38,688 nucleotides of DNA from Alphaproteobacteria bacterium (GCA_016869285.1 VGEN01000027.1:1-38688); one strand, 5' to 3'; shown: positions 27,203-36,060, numbered from the stretch's first letter. The notes: generated by a model from the sequence alone, not told the origin. Made by a program: numbers and translations.

Positions 27203-27949
27203 ATGACTGTTCATCAGATCAGGCCCGCCGACACCGCCGAGCGCCAGGCGCGGATCGAGCTTGCCGGCTGCTTCCGCATCGCCAACCGGCTCGGCTGGAA
27301 CGAGGGCATCGCCAACCATTTCTCGGTCGAGGTCGCGCCCGACCGCTACCTGCTCAATCCCTATGAGCTGCATTTCCGCGAGATCACCGCCTCCAACCTC
27401 TTGCTGGTCGACGGCAAGGGCGATGTGATCTCAGGCGAAGGCCAGGTGCGCCGCGCCGCCTTCTTCCTGCATCCGCGCCTGCACACGCTGCTGCCGCGGG
27501 CCAAGGCGATCATTCACGCGCATCCGCCCTACGCGACCGCGATCTGCTGCGTGAAGGGCGGGCGCCTCGATCACTCGAGCGCGCATGCGATGCTGTTCGC
27601 CCGTCAGGTCTGCTACGACGACGAGATGGGCGGCCCGCCGAACGAGGACGAGATCCAGCGCGTCGTCCGCAAGGTCGGCGACAAGACCATCATCATGCAC
27701 GCGATGCATGGCGTGACCACGGTCGGCAACACTGTCGCCGATGCCTTCGACAATTTCTACTTCGTCGAGAAGTGGGCGCAGCTGACGATCCTGTCGCGCC
27801 AGATGGGCCAGCCGGTGCACCGCATGTCGGACAACACGCTCTGGGCCTCGCCCGACCGCGACAAGACGCTGACGCCGCGGGCCCAGCAGGCGCATCTCAA
27901 CGCCTGGCTCCGCGTGCTCGACCGCGAGGAGCCGGATTACAAGGATTGA
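27203..27949 (+). CDS. Class II aldolase/adducin family protein
   Basis: 248 residues from the ATG at 27203, behind an excellent Shine-Dalgarno (GGAGG). The fold signature is seen in the order RLGWNEGIANHFSVE (substrate loop, about 29-43), LVDGKGDV near 71, IHAHPPYATAI near 107 with two zinc-ligand His, and HAMHGVTTVGNTVADAFDNFYFVEKWAQ near 171, giving the third His and the catalytic acid region. Family members are zinc-dependent aldolases or decarboxylases on sugar phosphates or related acids; many in alphaproteobacteria are of unknown substrate. No sugar-pathway neighbours help. The promoter must lie within or beside the long inverted repeat upstream. Confidence 0.85.
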   Translation: MTVHQIRPADTAERQARIELAGCFRIANRLGWNEGIANHFSVEVAPDRYLLNPYELHFREITASNLLLVDGKGDVISGEGQVRRAAFFLHPRLHTLLPRAKAIIHAHPPYATAICCVKGGRLDHSSAHAMLFARQVCYDDEMGGPPNEDEIQRVVRKVGDKTIIMHAMHGVTTVGNTVADAFDNFYFVEKWAQLTILSRQMGQPVHRMSDNTLWASPDRDKTLTPRAQQAHLNAWLRVLDREEPDYKD

Positions 27950-27978
27950 GCAGTCGTCAGCCGGCCTGAGGCGGCCGG

Positions 27979-28269
27979 TCACGCATTGACGAGCTTGACG
28001 TTGAGCCTTTTGCCGACCGCCGCCGCCGCTCGCGTCATGGTCGCGAGAGTCACCGAGGCGGTTTCGGGATCGAGCAGGCGATCAAGCTGCGACCGGCTGG
28101 TTCGCATCCTCTTCGCCATCGCGTCCTTGCTCAGCTTGCGCGCCCGCATGGCTTCGGCGACCTGCCAAGCCAGCACGCGCTTGATCGCAACCGCCTCCGC
28201 CTCGGCAAGCAATCCTTCCTCTTCGAGGAAGTCGTCGAACCGCGATCCCGTACGATCGATCTTCCTCAT
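27979..28269 (-). CDS. HigA-like XRE antitoxin
   Basis: 96 residues. A helix-turn-helix domain (LAWQVAEAMRARKLSKDAMAKRMRTSRSQLDRLLDPETASVTLATMTRAAAAVGKRL, about 32-89) of the HTH_37/HigA type, ending in the short beta strand NVKLVNA common to this class. The start overlaps the upstream toxin gene by 4 nt (ATGA). It is expected to bind and neutralise the toxin and to repress the operon through the palindrome at 28621-28638. Confidence 0.85.
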   Translation of the reverse strand: MRKIDRTGSRFDDFLEEEGLLAEAEAVAIKRVLAWQVAEAMRARKLSKDAMAKRMRTSRSQLDRLLDPETASVTLATMTRAAAAVGKRLNVKLVNA

Positions 28270-28616
28270 TTCATCCTGCGCTCGTGATTCCGTTTGTTCC
28301 GCCGAGCCTGATCCAGATCGGCCGATCGGGTCGCGGCTGTTTTCTTGACAACGCCATGCAGAAGAACCAACCGCCCCACTCCATCCACATAGAAGAAGAC
28401 TCGCGCGATCCGGTTGCCAGAGAGGTTGGTGCGCACCTCATGGAGGCCATCACCCATCGGACGGCAAGTCGGCATTCCGACCGGCCAACCGAACTCGACC
28501 GTCATGATGTCTTCGCCGATCAATCGACGATCATCGCGACCTAACGACCTCAGCCACTCACGAACCGGCTCGCCGCCCGCATCGGTCCGATAGAAATAGG
28601 CCGTGACCTTCTTCAT
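28266..28616 (-). CDS. HigB/RelE-like toxin (phage Gp49/DUF891 type)
   Basis: 116 residues from the ATG at 28616; a TTG at 28628 would add four. Features: FYRTDAGGEPVREWLRSL, DDRRLIGEDIMTVEFGWPVGMPTCRPMGDGLHEVRTNLSGNRIARVFFYVDG and LLHGVVKKTAATRSADLDQARRNK. The GLHEVR...RIARVFFY...LLHGVVKK pattern is the core of the Gp49-like RelE-fold ribosome-dependent mRNA interferases. The gene precedes its antitoxin, which is the HigBA order. Slightly lower GC than the surroundings suggests transfer. Confidence 0.87.
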   Translation of the reverse strand: MKKVTAYFYRTDAGGEPVREWLRSLGRDDRRLIGEDIMTVEFGWPVGMPTCRPMGDGLHEVRTNLSGNRIARVFFYVDGVGRLVLLHGVVKKTAATRSADLDQARRNKRNHERRMK

Positions 28617-28620
28617 TATT

Positions 28621-28638
28621 TGTACCAAATATGGTACA
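28621..28638. promoter_or_regulatory. Palindromic operator of the HigBA-like pair
   Basis: TGTACCAAATATGGTACA: arms TGTACC and GGTACA separated by 6 nt, ending 5 bp upstream of the toxin ATG. AT-rich flanks (TATT and TAATA) extend the dyad and could include the -10. Its position means that a bound antitoxin would block transcription. Confidence 0.65.
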
Positions 28639-28660
28639 TAATATCAAGCGCGACAAGACC

Positions 28661-29554
28661 CTACTCGACCTTTCCTAGGAACTCCGCGACCGGGCCGGTC
28701 CACAGCAGGCGGCCGTCGGCTTGGCTGAACATCTCGTGGCCGTCGGTCTTGTAGGCCGGCAGCAGCACATACTCGTTGCGGCCACCGGCGGCACGGTAGG
28801 CCTCGGCCATGCGCTGGGAGAGCGCCGGCTCGAAGAAGCTGTCGTTCCTGGTGTAGAGCCAGAGCGACGGCACCTTGGCGCCCGAACCGAAGGTGCGCAT
28901 CGCCGTCACCAGCCGGTCCGGCGCGCAGTTCTCGTTCGCTCGCCCGCCCTGATGCCCGCCACGGCCGCCGGCGATGTTGATCGCAGCGAAAACGCCCTCG
29001 GGATTGCGCGCGGTCGCGGCGACGACGCCGAAGCCGCCGGCCGACTGGCCGACCAGGAGAATGCGGTCGTTGCGAACCGTCTTCAGGCTGCGCAAATAAC
29101 CGACGACGGCGAGGATGTCGTCGGCGCCCGCTTTGCCGGCAGCAACGTAATCCGGCGTGGCGCAGGCGCCGTAGCTCTCGGGCCAGGGCCCGCTCTCGCC
29201 ATAGCCGCGGCGCAGCGGCATCACCACCATGTAGCCGCGCCCGACGAACCACTCGGCAGCGGCGCGATAGCTGGGCACCGCCATGGTCGGCCGCTCGGAG
29301 GCCTTTGCCGGCGAGCCGTGGTTGATGACCGCGACTTTGTAGGGGCCGGCGCTGGCGGGACGGAAGACCCGCGCCTTGAGCACGGCGCCGGACGCGCCCG
29401 GCACGAGCCACGCTTCCTCGTTGAGCTTGGCCGAGATCGCCTGGACGAAGCCGGGCTTGCGCTCGGCCTTGGCCCAGGGGTCGGGCTGCGCGGAGGCCGC
29501 CGCCGGGAGGGCGAGGGCCAGGACAACAGCAAGCGCGGACAAGAACCAGTTCAT
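28661..29554 (-). CDS. Exported alpha/beta hydrolase (dienelactone hydrolase-like)
   Basis: 297 residues. Signal peptide MNWFLSALAVVLALALPAAASA with cleavage after residue 22. The hydrolase triad is readable: nucleophile Ser in LLVGQSAGGFGVV, Asp in LYTRNDSFFEP and His in YKTDGHEMF; INHGSPAK near the first strand supplies the oxyanion region. An esterase or peptidase-like activity in the periplasm is likely; the substrate is unknown. It is closely similar in order and motifs to the lipoprotein at 30580-31425, so the two are paralogues separated by the MORN gene. Confidence 0.82.
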   Translation of the reverse strand: MNWFLSALAVVLALALPAAASAQPDPWAKAERKPGFVQAISAKLNEEAWLVPGASGAVLKARVFRPASAGPYKVAVINHGSPAKASERPTMAVPSYRAAAEWFVGRGYMVVMPLRRGYGESGPWPESYGACATPDYVAAGKAGADDILAVVGYLRSLKTVRNDRILLVGQSAGGFGVVAATARNPEGVFAAINIAGGRGGHQGGRANENCAPDRLVTAMRTFGSGAKVPSLWLYTRNDSFFEPALSQRMAEAYRAAGGRNEYVLLPAYKTDGHEMFSQADGRLLWTGPVAEFLGKVE

Positions 29555-29619
29555 CGGCGACCCTCGGAAGCGGCGCAGTGTAGCGGAAAGGGCAAGAGGC
29601 GGAGTGCTATCCTTGCCGG

Positions 29620-30576
29620 ATGCGCCCGAGCCTTCTCTTGGCCTTTCTCTTCCTCGCCTTCCCCGCCCTGGCGGAGTCCTGGTCGGCCGATCCGCGCAAT
29701 GGCTGCCGGGTCCGCAACGAAAGCCGACCGGCCGGGGAGATCCCTGTCTGGGAGGGACCTTGCAAGGACGGAATCGCCGAAGGCACCGGCCGTCTCATCT
29801 GGGTCGCACGCAACCGTGCGGCCTTCCTTTACGAAGGGCCGCTCGTCGCCGGACGCATGCACGGCGACGGCGCTTTCGAGCTCCCCAACGGCCGGCGCTA
29901 CCAAGGCAGCTTCGCCGCGGACCAGCCCAACGGGCGCGGCGTCTACACCTGGCCGAACGGCAGCCGCTACGAGGGCGGCTTCCGCGACGGCCGCTTCGAC
30001 GGCCATGGCATCCGCGTGTGGGGCGAAGGCACCGAATTCGCCGGCGACCGCTACGAAGGCGACTTCGTCGATGACCGGCGCACCGGCAAGGGCGTCTACC
30101 TCTTTGCCAACGGCCATCGTTACACCGGCGATTTTCTCGACAACAGGCTCACCGGCCGCGGCGTCTACGAGTATCCCGATGGCGGGCGCTACGAAGGCGA
30201 TCTCGTCGACGGCCGCTTTCACGGCACGGGGTTCCGTCTCTGGCCGAACGGCGACCGTTACTGGGGCGACTTCCTCGATGACGAGCGCACCGGCGAGGGC
30301 GTCCACCTCTGGGCGAATGGCGAGCGCTACGAAGGCAGCCTCGTCGATGGCCGCCGGCACGGGCATGGCGCCTATCTCTGGCCGAAGGAGAGCCTCTATG
30401 TCGGCGACTTCGCCTCGGACAAAGCCAACGGCAAAGGGCTCCGCATCTGGGCCGATGGCCGGCGCTACGACGGCGACTGGGTGAATGACCAACGCCACGG
30501 CGATGGCTGGTGCGTCGATCCGGCCGGCGACAATGGTCCTTGCCGCTGCATCGACAACGAGTGCCGCTTCAAATAG
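29620..30576 (+). CDS. Exported MORN-repeat protein
   Basis: 318 residues. Signal peptide MRPSLLLAFLFLAFPALA, cleavage after residue 18. From about 55 to 290 it is a run of about ten 23-residue MORN repeats (pattern G-x-RYEGDFVDGRxxGxGxxxxxNG), e.g. GRRYQGSFAADQPNGRGVYTWPNG. The C-terminus has four Cys in WCVDPAGDNGPCRCIDNEC, and two more lie near the N-terminus, suited to disulfides in the periplasm. MORN repeats form elongated beta-sheets that bind lipids or proteins; function here is unknown. The gene is divergent from the hydrolase at 28661-29554 (65 bp between starts) and convergent with its lipoprotein paralogue (3 bp between stops). Confidence 0.9.
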   Translation: MRPSLLLAFLFLAFPALAESWSADPRNGCRVRNESRPAGEIPVWEGPCKDGIAEGTGRLIWVARNRAAFLYEGPLVAGRMHGDGAFELPNGRRYQGSFAADQPNGRGVYTWPNGSRYEGGFRDGRFDGHGIRVWGEGTEFAGDRYEGDFVDDRRTGKGVYLFANGHRYTGDFLDNRLTGRGVYEYPDGGRYEGDLVDGRFHGTGFRLWPNGDRYWGDFLDDERTGEGVHLWANGERYEGSLVDGRRHGHGAYLWPKESLYVGDFASDKANGKGLRIWADGRRYDGDWVNDQRHGDGWCVDPAGDNGPCRCIDNECRFK

Positions 30577-30579
30577 GCC

Positions 30580-31425
30580 CTATTCGAGCGCTTCGAGGAA
30601 CGAGGCGGCATAGGGCGTCCACAGCCCCAGCCCCTCGGCATCGCCGAACATCCTGTGGCCGTCATCTTTGTAGGGCGGCAGCAGGATGTAGACGGCGCGG
30701 CCGCCGGCCCCGCCATAGGCCGAGACCATGGCGCGCGACAGATCGGGGCCGAAATAGCTGTCGTTCTCGGTGTAGAGCCAGAGCGACGGCACGCGTCCGG
30801 TCTCGCCATAGGCCGCGTTGGCGGCAACCAGCCGCTCGGGCGCGCAGCGCGCGTCCTCCTCGCCGCCCAGACGCCCGCCGGCAATGTTGATCGCGCCGAA
30901 GACGCCGGCGGGATTGCGGCTGATCGCAGCAACGACGCCGAAGCCGCCGGCCGACTGCCCGACCAGCAGGATCCTGTCGGGCCTGACGATGCGAAGCGCC
31001 CGCAAGCGCGCGACGACAGCGATGATGTCGTCGGCCGCAGCCTTGCCGGCGGCGAGGAAGTCGGGGTTAGCGCAGGGCCCCGGATTCTCCGGCCAGTCGC
31101 CGGCCTCGCCATAGCCGCGGCGCATCGGCACCACGGCGACGTAGCCGCGGCGGACGAACCACTCGGCGACGTGCCTGAAATCCGGCATCTCCATGAACTG
31201 TCGCGCCGGCTCGCCCGGCGAGCCGTGATTGATCACCACGGCCGGAAACGGTCCCGCGCCGGCGGGAAGGTAGGCTTTCGCCGGCAGCATCGCCGGCCGC
31301 CCGTCGCGGCCCGGCCCGCCCGGCACCATCCAGGATTCCGCGACGATCGGCGAACCCGGCTGAGGGGCGGCGCAGGCACCGAGCGCGGCGAGAAGGAGGA
31401 GCGCCAGGGCGCAACGAAACTGCAT
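30580..31425 (-). CDS. Alpha/beta hydrolase lipoprotein, paralogue of the 28661-29554 protein
   Basis: 281 residues from the ATG at 31425. Lipobox LGAC with lipidated Cys18, so it should be membrane anchored. The body matches the exported hydrolase motif for motif: INHGSPGE, EWFVRRGYVAVVPMRRGYGEAGDWPE, LLVGQSAGGFGVVAA (Ser), LYTENDSYFGP (Asp), YKDDGHRMF (His). A longer frame to 31482 adds residues before the signal sequence and was rejected. One copy free in the periplasm and one anchored suggests duplicated function with different location; substrate unknown. Confidence 0.83.
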   Translation of the reverse strand: MQFRCALALLLLAALGACAAPQPGSPIVAESWMVPGGPGRDGRPAMLPAKAYLPAGAGPFPAVVINHGSPGEPARQFMEMPDFRHVAEWFVRRGYVAVVPMRRGYGEAGDWPENPGPCANPDFLAAGKAAADDIIAVVARLRALRIVRPDRILLVGQSAGGFGVVAAISRNPAGVFGAINIAGGRLGGEEDARCAPERLVAANAAYGETGRVPSLWLYTENDSYFGPDLSRAMVSAYGGAGGRAVYILLPPYKDDGHRMFGDAEGLGLWTPYAASFLEALE

Positions 31426-31547
31426 GGGAACCGAAACCGGGACGAAGGCGCGAGTGGTATCAGCCGAACATGGCCTTGTCATGGCCCCTTGACGACGTCG
31501 CGGCGATTTCGATCCATGATGCCTTTTCCACCTCGCGGCAGGCCGAC

Positions 31548-33056
31548 ATGTTCACGCTCCGCTCCGTCATTCTCGCCCTCGGGCTGCTCCTCGCCTCGGA
31601 CGCGCTCGCCGGCAAGCGCAGCAACACGCTCGAATTCGCCTTCCAGCGGGAGACCGACTTCGTCGATCGAATCCACACCGACTCTCGCGAGTCGGCGACG
31701 CTTTCATCGGCGATCTACGACACGCTGCTCTACCAGGACCCGGCAAGCGGCCAGGTCACCGGCCTCCTCGCCAGATCCTGGACCTGGGTCGACGAGCGCA
31801 CGATCGACCTCGACCTCCGCGAGGGCGTGAAGTTCCACAACGGCGACGCCTTCGATGCCGATGACGTCGTCTACACCGTCTCCTTCGTCATCGACCCCGA
31901 GAACAAGCTGCGCCAGCAGGAGTCGAGCTTCCTGTTCGTGAAGGCGGTCGAGAAGCGCGGACCCCACAAGGTGCGGCTTACGCTCAGCCGTGCGGAGCCG
32001 GTCGCCGAATTCCAGCTCGCCGCGCGCTTCCTGATGTGGCCGGCAAAGTACACGCAGGCGCAGGGTCACATGATCCATGCGACGAAGCCGATCGGCACCG
32101 GCCCCTATCGCGCCCGCGAAGTGGCGCCGGGCCGGGGAATCACGCTGACCGCCTTCGAGGGCTACTTCGACGGGCCGAAGCCGAAGGCGAAGATTCCAAC
32201 CGTCAACATCCGCATCATCCCCGACCTGCAGACCCAGGTCGCGGAGCTGATGGCGGGCCGCCTCGACTTCGCCCAGGATATGCCGCCGGATCAGGCCGAG
32301 AACCTGCGCGTCAATCCGGCGCTCAGGGTCCTCTATGGCGACACCATCCGCATCACTTTCGTCAGCTTCGATGCTGCGCAGCGCGCCGGCGAGAGCGCGC
32401 TGAAGGACGACCGCGTGCGTCGCGCCATCGCGCATGCGATCGATCGCGAGGCGATCGCCAGCCGGCTGATCGGCGGCGGCTCGAAGGCGCTCCTGGCGCA
32501 ATGCCACCCGGCGATGAACCATTGCGTCCAGGACCTGCCGCGCACGCCCTACGATCCGGCGAAGGCCCGCGAGCTGCTCAGCCAGGCGGGGCAGACCGGC
32601 CTGACGCTCAGCTTCGCCGCTTCGGTCGACCTCAAGACCGTGGCGGAAGCGATCCAGGGCAATCTCGCTCAGGTCGGCATCCGCACGCGCATCGAGACCG
32701 CGCCGCTGCCGACCTGGCGGCGCAACTTCCTCGACGGCAAGTCGCAGATGAGCGTGCTGAGCTGGGGCGGCGGCGGCATCTACGACGCGAGCGCGGCGCT
32801 GCCGGTGTTCTTCGACATGGGCAATGCCGACTATGCGCGCGACGCGGAGGTCGCCGACTGGATCAAGCAGGCGGGCTCGACCATGGACCAAGCCCGCCGC
32901 GCCCAGCTCTTCCGCCAGGCGCTCGGCCGCATCGCCGAGAAGGTCTATACGGTTCCGCTCTACACCAACACGGCCAACTACGTGATGTCGGCGGAGGTCG
33001 ACTACACGCCGACCCGCGTCGACCTGCCGGTGTTGAGCCAGATCGGCTGGAAGTAG
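31548..33056 (+). CDS. ABC transporter substrate-binding protein, family 5 (peptide/nickel/opine type)
   Basis: 502 residues from the ATG at 31548, with signal peptide MFTLRSVILALGLLLASDALA. Family-5 features: LEFAFQRETDFVDRIHTD, the WTWVDERTIDLDLREGVKFHNGDAFDADDVVYT signature, IGTGPYRAREVAPG, and the VRRAIAHAIDREAI block. Members bind peptides, opines, glycosides or nickel in the periplasm. Two permeases follow directly. The upstream gap (31426-31547) has TTGACG at about 31491 as a possible -35 but no convincing -10. Confidence 0.9.
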   Translation: MFTLRSVILALGLLLASDALAGKRSNTLEFAFQRETDFVDRIHTDSRESATLSSAIYDTLLYQDPASGQVTGLLARSWTWVDERTIDLDLREGVKFHNGDAFDADDVVYTVSFVIDPENKLRQQESSFLFVKAVEKRGPHKVRLTLSRAEPVAEFQLAARFLMWPAKYTQAQGHMIHATKPIGTGPYRAREVAPGRGITLTAFEGYFDGPKPKAKIPTVNIRIIPDLQTQVAELMAGRLDFAQDMPPDQAENLRVNPALRVLYGDTIRITFVSFDAAQRAGESALKDDRVRRAIAHAIDREAIASRLIGGGSKALLAQCHPAMNHCVQDLPRTPYDPAKARELLSQAGQTGLTLSFAASVDLKTVAEAIQGNLAQVGIRTRIETAPLPTWRRNFLDGKSQMSVLSWGGGGIYDASAALPVFFDMGNADYARDAEVADWIKQAGSTMDQARRAQLFRQALGRIAEKVYTVPLYTNTANYVMSAEVDYTPTRVDLPVLSQIGWK

Positions 33057-33062
33057 GCTTCC

Positions 33063-33980
33063 ATGCTGCGCACCGTCATGAGCCGCCTTCTCGTGGCGGT
33101 CCTCGTGGCGGTGACCGTCTCGGCCGTCGGCTTCAGCCTGCTGCGCCTCTCCGGCGATCTCGCGGCCGAGCTGGCCGGCGAGGCCGCAACCCCGGCCGAG
33201 ATCGAGTCGGCGCGCATCAAGCACGGTCTCGACCGGCCGCTGCCGCTGCAGTTCCTCGGCTGGTCGCGCGCGCTCGCCGCGGGCGACCTCGGCCGCTCGC
33301 TGTTCACGCACGAGCCGGTCGCCGAGATGATCCTCAAGCGCCTGCCGGTGACGCTTCAGCTCGCGGTCTACGCGCTGATCATCTCGATTGTCATCGGCAT
33401 CCCGCTCGGCATGCTCGCGGCGATGCACCCGCGCACCTGGATCGACCGGTTGAGCCTCGTTGCCGCCGTGCTCGGCCAGGCGGTGCCGAGCTTCTGGCTG
33501 GCGCTCGTGCTGATCGTCGTCTTCGGCGTGATGCTGCGCTGGACGCCGATCTCTGGCTCCGACAGCTGGGCCCACTTCATCCTGCCGACGGCGACGCTCG
33601 CGGCCTCGGCGCTGCCCGGCCTGATGCGGCTGACGCGCAGCGGCATGCTCGAGGCGCTCTCCACCGACTACGTCAGGACGGCGCGCGCCAAGGGCCTCGC
33701 CGAGCGCACGTTGATGGCGGTGCATGCGCTGCCGAACGCGCTGCTGCCGGTGCTGGCGCTGGCCGCGGTGCAGCTCGGCACGCTTCTCGGCGGCTCGGTC
33801 ATCGTCGAGTCCGTCTTCGCGCTCGACGGCATCGGGCTGCTCGCCTACCGCTCGATCCTGCGCGGCGACTTTCCGGTGGTCCAAAGCATCCTGATCTTCG
33901 TGGCGCTCGCCTACACGCTGCTGACGCTCCTTGCCGACATCGCCAACGCGATCATCGATCCCCGGATTCGCCTCGGATGA
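33063..33980 (+). CDS. ABC transporter permease (DppB-like)
   Basis: 305 residues, six membrane segments. Starts MLRTVMSRLLVAVLVAVTVSAVGFSLLRLSGD, followed by the DppB periplasmic loop (GLDRPLPLQFLGWSRALAAGDLGRSLF). The EAA motif that contacts the ATPase is DYVRTARAKGLAERTLMAVHALPNALLPV. It starts 6 bp after the binding protein and overlaps the next gene by 4 nt (ATGA). Confidence 0.92.
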   Translation: MLRTVMSRLLVAVLVAVTVSAVGFSLLRLSGDLAAELAGEAATPAEIESARIKHGLDRPLPLQFLGWSRALAAGDLGRSLFTHEPVAEMILKRLPVTLQLAVYALIISIVIGIPLGMLAAMHPRTWIDRLSLVAAVLGQAVPSFWLALVLIVVFGVMLRWTPISGSDSWAHFILPTATLAASALPGLMRLTRSGMLEALSTDYVRTARAKGLAERTLMAVHALPNALLPVLALAAVQLGTLLGGSVIVESVFALDGIGLLAYRSILRGDFPVVQSILIFVALAYTLLTLLADIANAIIDPRIRLG

Positions 33981-34858
33981 GCGACGAGGCTGCGACGCCG
34001 CGCTGGCGGATTCACGGACGGCGCGCGCGTCGCCACACCGGCTTCATGCTGGGGGCAGCCATCGTCGCCCTCGTCGCCTTCATGGCCGTCTTCGCCGAGC
34101 TGCTGATGCCCCACGATCCCTACGCCCAGGATCTCACGCGTCGCCTCCTGCCGCCGATCTGGGATGCGGCCGGGACCTGGACGCATCCGCTCGGCACCGA
34201 CCACCTCGGCCGCGACTATCTGAGCCGCTTGATCCTCGGCAGCCGCGTCTCGCTAACGGTCGGCCTGCTGGCAACGCTGATTGCAGGCATCGTCGGCGCC
34301 ACGCTCGGCCTGCTCGGCGGCTATTACGGCGGCCGCATCGATGCGGTGGTCATGTATGTGGTGGCGACACGCTTGAGCCTGCCGGGCATCCTGACCGCAC
34401 TCGCGCTGCTCGCAGTGGTGAAGGGCTCGCTCTTCGCCGTCACCGCCGTTCTGGGATTCCTGCTCTGGGACCGCTTTGCCCTCGTCGTGCGCAGCGCCAC
34501 CCAGCAGGTGCGTGCGCAGGACTACATCGCCGGCGCCGTCGCGGTCGGCACGACCGAGAGCCGCATCCTCCGCCGGCATGTGCTGCCGAACATCCTGAAC
34601 CCGCTGATCGTCGTCGCCACGCTCGAGATGGCGGCGGCGATCCTGGCCGAGGCGAGCCTTTCCTTCCTTGGTCTCGGCGTGCCGCCGCCGACCGCCTCCT
34701 GGGGCCTCCTGGTCAGCGAAGGCCGCAGCTTCATGTTCTTCAAGCCCTATCTGATCGTGCTTCCCGGCGCGTTGATCATCCTCCTGGTGATCGCGATCAA
34801 CGCGCTCGGCGACGGGCTGCGGGATCTGGCGTCGCCGATCGACTCCGGCGACAACTAA
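33977..34858 (+). CDS. ABC transporter permease (DppC-like)
   Basis: 293 residues. N-terminal OppC-type segment (FMLGAAIVALVAFMAVFAELLMPHDPYAQDLTRRLLPP), THPLGTDHLGRDYLSRLILGSRVSLTVG, and the EAA loop DYIAGAVAVGTTESRILRRHVLPNILNPL. No gene for either ATPase follows: the next gene is on the other strand. The transporter must borrow ATPases made elsewhere or is incomplete. Confidence 0.92.
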   Translation: MSDEAATPRWRIHGRRARRHTGFMLGAAIVALVAFMAVFAELLMPHDPYAQDLTRRLLPPIWDAAGTWTHPLGTDHLGRDYLSRLILGSRVSLTVGLLATLIAGIVGATLGLLGGYYGGRIDAVVMYVVATRLSLPGILTALALLAVVKGSLFAVTAVLGFLLWDRFALVVRSATQQVRAQDYIAGAVAVGTTESRILRRHVLPNILNPLIVVATLEMAAAILAEASLSFLGLGVPPPTASWGLLVSEGRSFMFFKPYLIVLPGALIILLVIAINALGDGLRDLASPIDSGDN

Positions 34859-34872
34859 CGCGCACTCGTACG

Positions 34873-34901
34873 CCCTCCCCCGCGCTTCGCGCGAGAGAGG
34901 G
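34873..34901. terminator. Short copy of the CCCTCCCCCGC palindrome, likely terminator
   Basis: CCCTC (34873-34877) pairs with GAGGG (34897-34901) around an inner CGCGC-TTC-GCGCG hairpin (34881-34893). It lies between the permease operon and the convergent peptidase gene. No T-run follows; it resembles one arm of the larger palindromes. Confidence 0.55.
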
Positions 34902-34917
34902 AAGCCAACGGCGAGAG

Positions 34918-35985
34918 CTAAGCCGTCGCGATCCCTGCCAGCGCCTTGCAGACGATCTCGCGGCCGCGCGCGATCACCTTCTCCTTCCACGCCGGCTCGT
35001 CAGGGTAGAAGACGTCCTTGAGCGCGGCCTTGATCGCCGGCGCCTCCGCCCCCTTGGGATCGCCATAGGCGTAGAGCCAGTGCTCGTGGCGCAGCGCGCG
35101 GCGGACATCCTCGCGCGGGCGCGTGCCGAATTCGAGGCCGATCGGCGTCCATGCCGCCCAGGGCGCGTAGCGCGTATAGCCGGTGATGATGCTGGCCTCG
35201 GTGCCGGCATAGGGCGAGTCCGGCGTGCGCGTGTTGCGCAGCTCGGTGCCGTACCAGGCGCGCGCCCGAGTCTCCTCCGGGCTGCCGGGCACAAGCGTCG
35301 TCAGCGGCTCGCCATAGCCATAGGGGCCGAGCCCGGAATGGATGTCGACCAGCGCCGCATGCGGCACGCCGGCGAGGTGTTCCTTGCAGATCTTCTCGAC
35401 CGCGCGGTTCGACCAGGTCGGCTGCGTGCCGCCGTAGAAGAGGCCCTTCGGATGCTTGTACTGGCCGCCGCCGCTGCCGGTGACGAAGGCGCGCTCGCCA
35501 TGCTTGGCCCGATACCCGTCGAGCACCGACTTCGCCGCCGCCAGCGACGCCTCGTCCCAGCGCTTCGGCAGCAGCGCATCCGCCATCTCGTCATAGCCGG
35601 GGTTTTCCGGCAGCGGCTTCGAGAAATCGAGGAAGTTGCGGTTGAGATCGACATTGTCCTCGGTGACGCGGCGGACCCAGGCGAAGCCATGCGGGTTCAG
35701 CGCATGCACGAGCAGGATCGCGGTGTCGTGCGGCATGGTCGGCCGCGCGCGCAGCAGGTCGAGCTGGATTGCCGAGCCGCAGAAGCCTTCGGCGCCATGC
35801 GTGCCGGATTCGACGACGACCACGCGCTTCGCATCCTTGGGCCCGAGCCGCGCGAGGTCGGTCGCCAGATCCTCGCCGGCCGGCCCTTTCAGCGGATGCG
35901 CGTAGCTGGCGATGACGGTCGAACCGGCGGCCTCGCGGAAACGGCGACGCGCCTCGGTATAGGTGGGTGAGAATAGGTCATCCAT
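34918..35985 (-). CDS. M14-like zinc peptidase/deacylase (DUF2817 family)
   Basis: 355 residues, no signal peptide. [17 protein letters not shown] gives zinc ligands H63 and E66 of the M14/AspA-like fold; [25 protein letters not shown] holds the NPHG and DLNRNF substrate-binding blocks; [11 protein letters not shown] gives the third zinc His; and GLEFGTR gives a catalytic Glu. Family members are related to succinylglutamate desuccinylase, aspartoacylase and carboxypeptidases. It converges on the peptide-type transporter, so it may process imported substrates in the cytosol (inference). Confidence 0.85.
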   Translation of the reverse strand: MDDLFSPTYTEARRRFREAAGSTVIASYAHPLKGPAGEDLATDLARLGPKDAKRVVVVESGTHGAEGFCGSAIQLDLLRARPTMPHDTAILLVHALNPHGFAWVRRVTEDNVDLNRNFLDFSKPLPENPGYDEMADALLPKRWDEASLAAAKSVLDGYRAKHGERAFVTGSGGGQYKHPKGLFYGGTQPTWSNRAVEKICKEHLAGVPHAALVDIHSGLGPYGYGEPLTTLVPGSPEETRARAWYGTELRNTRTPDSPYAGTEASIITGYTRYAPWAAWTPIGLEFGTRPREDVRRALRHEHWLYAYGDPKGAEAPAIKAALKDVFYPDEPAWKEKVIARGREIVCKALAGIATA

Positions 35986-36060
35986 GACCCGACCGTATCA
36001 CATGGACATCAGGCGCCAATTGTCCGATATGTCGGCGCTACCGGATCAGGATCGAGACCC

